Part shown: positions 63,557-64,000 of the stretch, one piece after another
Position numbering within the stretch: position 1 is the stretch's first letter
How the letters are laid out: every line of letters begins with the position of its first letter
From: Serratia proteamaculans
Lineage (GTDB): Bacteria > Pseudomonadota > Gammaproteobacteria > Enterobacterales > Enterobacteriaceae
Assembly: GCF_008830365.1 (NCBI RefSeq)
Contig: NZ_WBKI01000011.1
Span: 35,653-99,652, forward strand
DNA length: 64,000 nucleotides
Reading direction: 5' to 3'
The notes under the pieces: generated by a model
Seen by the model: only the letters and a program-made list of their open reading frames with translations
Told to the model about the DNA's origin: nothing
Database searches by the model: none
Translations under genes and position numbers: made by a program

Positions 63557-63859
63557 ATGAAAAAAGAAAACACCATCACCGCTACCGAAAACCCGAACGT
63601 CGTGAAACTGGATACCCCGGTCAAACGCGGTGAAACCGTTATCGATACGGTAACCCTGACCAAACCGAACGCGGGCACTCTGCGCGGCGTGGGTCTGGCC
63701 TCGCTGGCAAGCTCTGACGTTGATGCGCTGATTAAGGTGCTGCCGCGCATGACGTACCCGGCATTGACCGAGAGCGAAGTCACTGCGCTGGAGTTGCCTG
63801 ACCTTGTGGCACTGGCCGGGAAGGTTATCGGTTTTTTGGCACCGAGTTCGGCACTGTAG
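63557..63859 (+). CDS. E: Tail assembly chaperone E
   Basis: 100 residues (P2 E is 91). ETVIDTVTLTKPNAGTLRGVGLASLASSDVDALIKVLPRM is the family core. It is the short product of the E/E' pair. A slippery heptamer at 63832-63838 allows ribosomes to enter the E' frame. It precedes the tape-measure gene T, which lies beyond the window. Confidence 0.93.
   Translation: MKKENTITATENPNVVKLDTPVKRGETVIDTVTLTKPNAGTLRGVGLASLASSDVDALIKVLPRMTYPALTESEVTALELPDLVALAGKVIGFLAPSSAL
63832..63838 (+). promoter_or_regulatory. Programmed -1 frameshift site for E+E'
   Basis: T TTT TTG is in the correct phase with the E codons (GGT TTT TTG GCA). A -1 slip continues into the overlapping frame GTEFGTVDFPAGLS, which is open to the window edge. 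P2 uses the same heptamer at the same place. Confidence 0.9.
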
Positions 63860-64000
63860 ATTTCCCGGCAGGATTGTCGGTTGATGACCTGATGGCGGAT
63901 ATCGCGACGATTTTCCACTGGCCGCCGTCAGAGCTTTACCCGATGACACCGCAAGAACTCCTCAACTGGCGCGATAAAGCGCTCCAACGAAGCGGACAAA
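63838..64000 (+). CDS. E' extension (GpE-like), reached by -1 frameshift; cut by window edge
   Basis: The frame reads GTEFGTVDFPAGLSVDDLMA and then DIATIFHWPPSELYPMTPQE, the GpE family pattern, up to the window end. Annotation pipelines often call it as a separate small gene from the ATG at 63892, but translation of the P2 homologue is as the E+E' fusion. It is expected to end shortly after the window. Confidence 0.85.

Larger units (their letters stand above)
38363..64000. mobile_element. P2-like (Peduovirinae) prophage, left part; continues past the window
   Basis: Gene order int-C-cox-B-A-cos-Q-P-O-N-M-L-X-lysis-R-S-V-W-J-I-fibres-FI-FII-E is that of phage P2, and most products have P2 lengths. 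The left end abuts the cpxP terminator. Genes after E (T, U, D, ogr) and attR are outside the window. All visible structural genes are open and overlapping in the usual way, so nothing seen here suggests decay. Confidence 0.95.

Overview
The window is a chromosomal segment of a member of the Enterobacterales, most likely a Serratia (Yersiniaceae) species. Two things point there: the gene order coaD-waaE-waaA next to wabG/wabH/wabN, a Klebsiella/Serratia-type lipopolysaccharide core locus, and cpxPRA sitting beside cysE/trmL. About 38.4 kb is core chromosome and the last 25.6 kb is the left part of a P2-like prophage that runs off the right edge.

Core part, left to right: the start of a NupC-type nucleoside transporter; yicC and rph-pyrE, divergent, with an attenuator-like hairpin before pyrE; slmA, dut and coaBC on the minus strand; radC; rpmB-rpmG behind a structured leader; mutM; then the lipopolysaccharide core locus. 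That locus has minus-strand blocks coaD-waaE-waaA, wabH-wabG-waaQ and GT2-waaL-GT4-waaC-waaF-hldD, interleaved with plus-strand genes (a GT9, then wabN plus a second GT9). Together they cover heptose synthesis, Kdo, heptose, glucose, GalA and GlcNAc transfer, GlcNAc deacetylation and O-antigen ligation. Five GT9 (heptosyltransferase-fold) enzymes are encoded, two more than the WaaC/WaaF/WaaQ set. After this come kbl-tdh, yibQ-envC-gpmI, yibN-grxC-secB-gpsA-cysE, a DUF3313 lipoprotein, trmL and the Cpx envelope-stress genes, with a perfect CpxR box between cpxR and cpxP.

The prophage starts directly downstream of the cpxP terminator. Its order is that of P2: int, C, cox, a short ORF, B, five small early genes, A, a variable gene, cos, then Q and P leftward, and O N M L X, lysis genes, R S, V W J I, tail fibre genes, FI FII E rightward. 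Many proteins match P2 lengths, the O protease triad is at D19/H48/S107, and the E/E' slippery heptamer is present, so the visible part looks functional.

Departures from P2 are the most interesting content. An AT-rich gene for a two-helix membrane protein occupies the A-to-cos slot where P2 carries tin and old. A terminase-ATPase-like paralogue with a changed Walker B and no nuclease domain is coupled between P and Q. The lysis cassette pairs a two-helix holin with a P1-Lyz-type SAR endolysin (E40/C49/T55, with C8 and C42) and a nested LysB/LysC spanin pair. The tail-fibre block encodes a GDSL/SGNH esterase spike, a lectin-like protein and a short H-type collar fibre, with no recognisable G chaperone.
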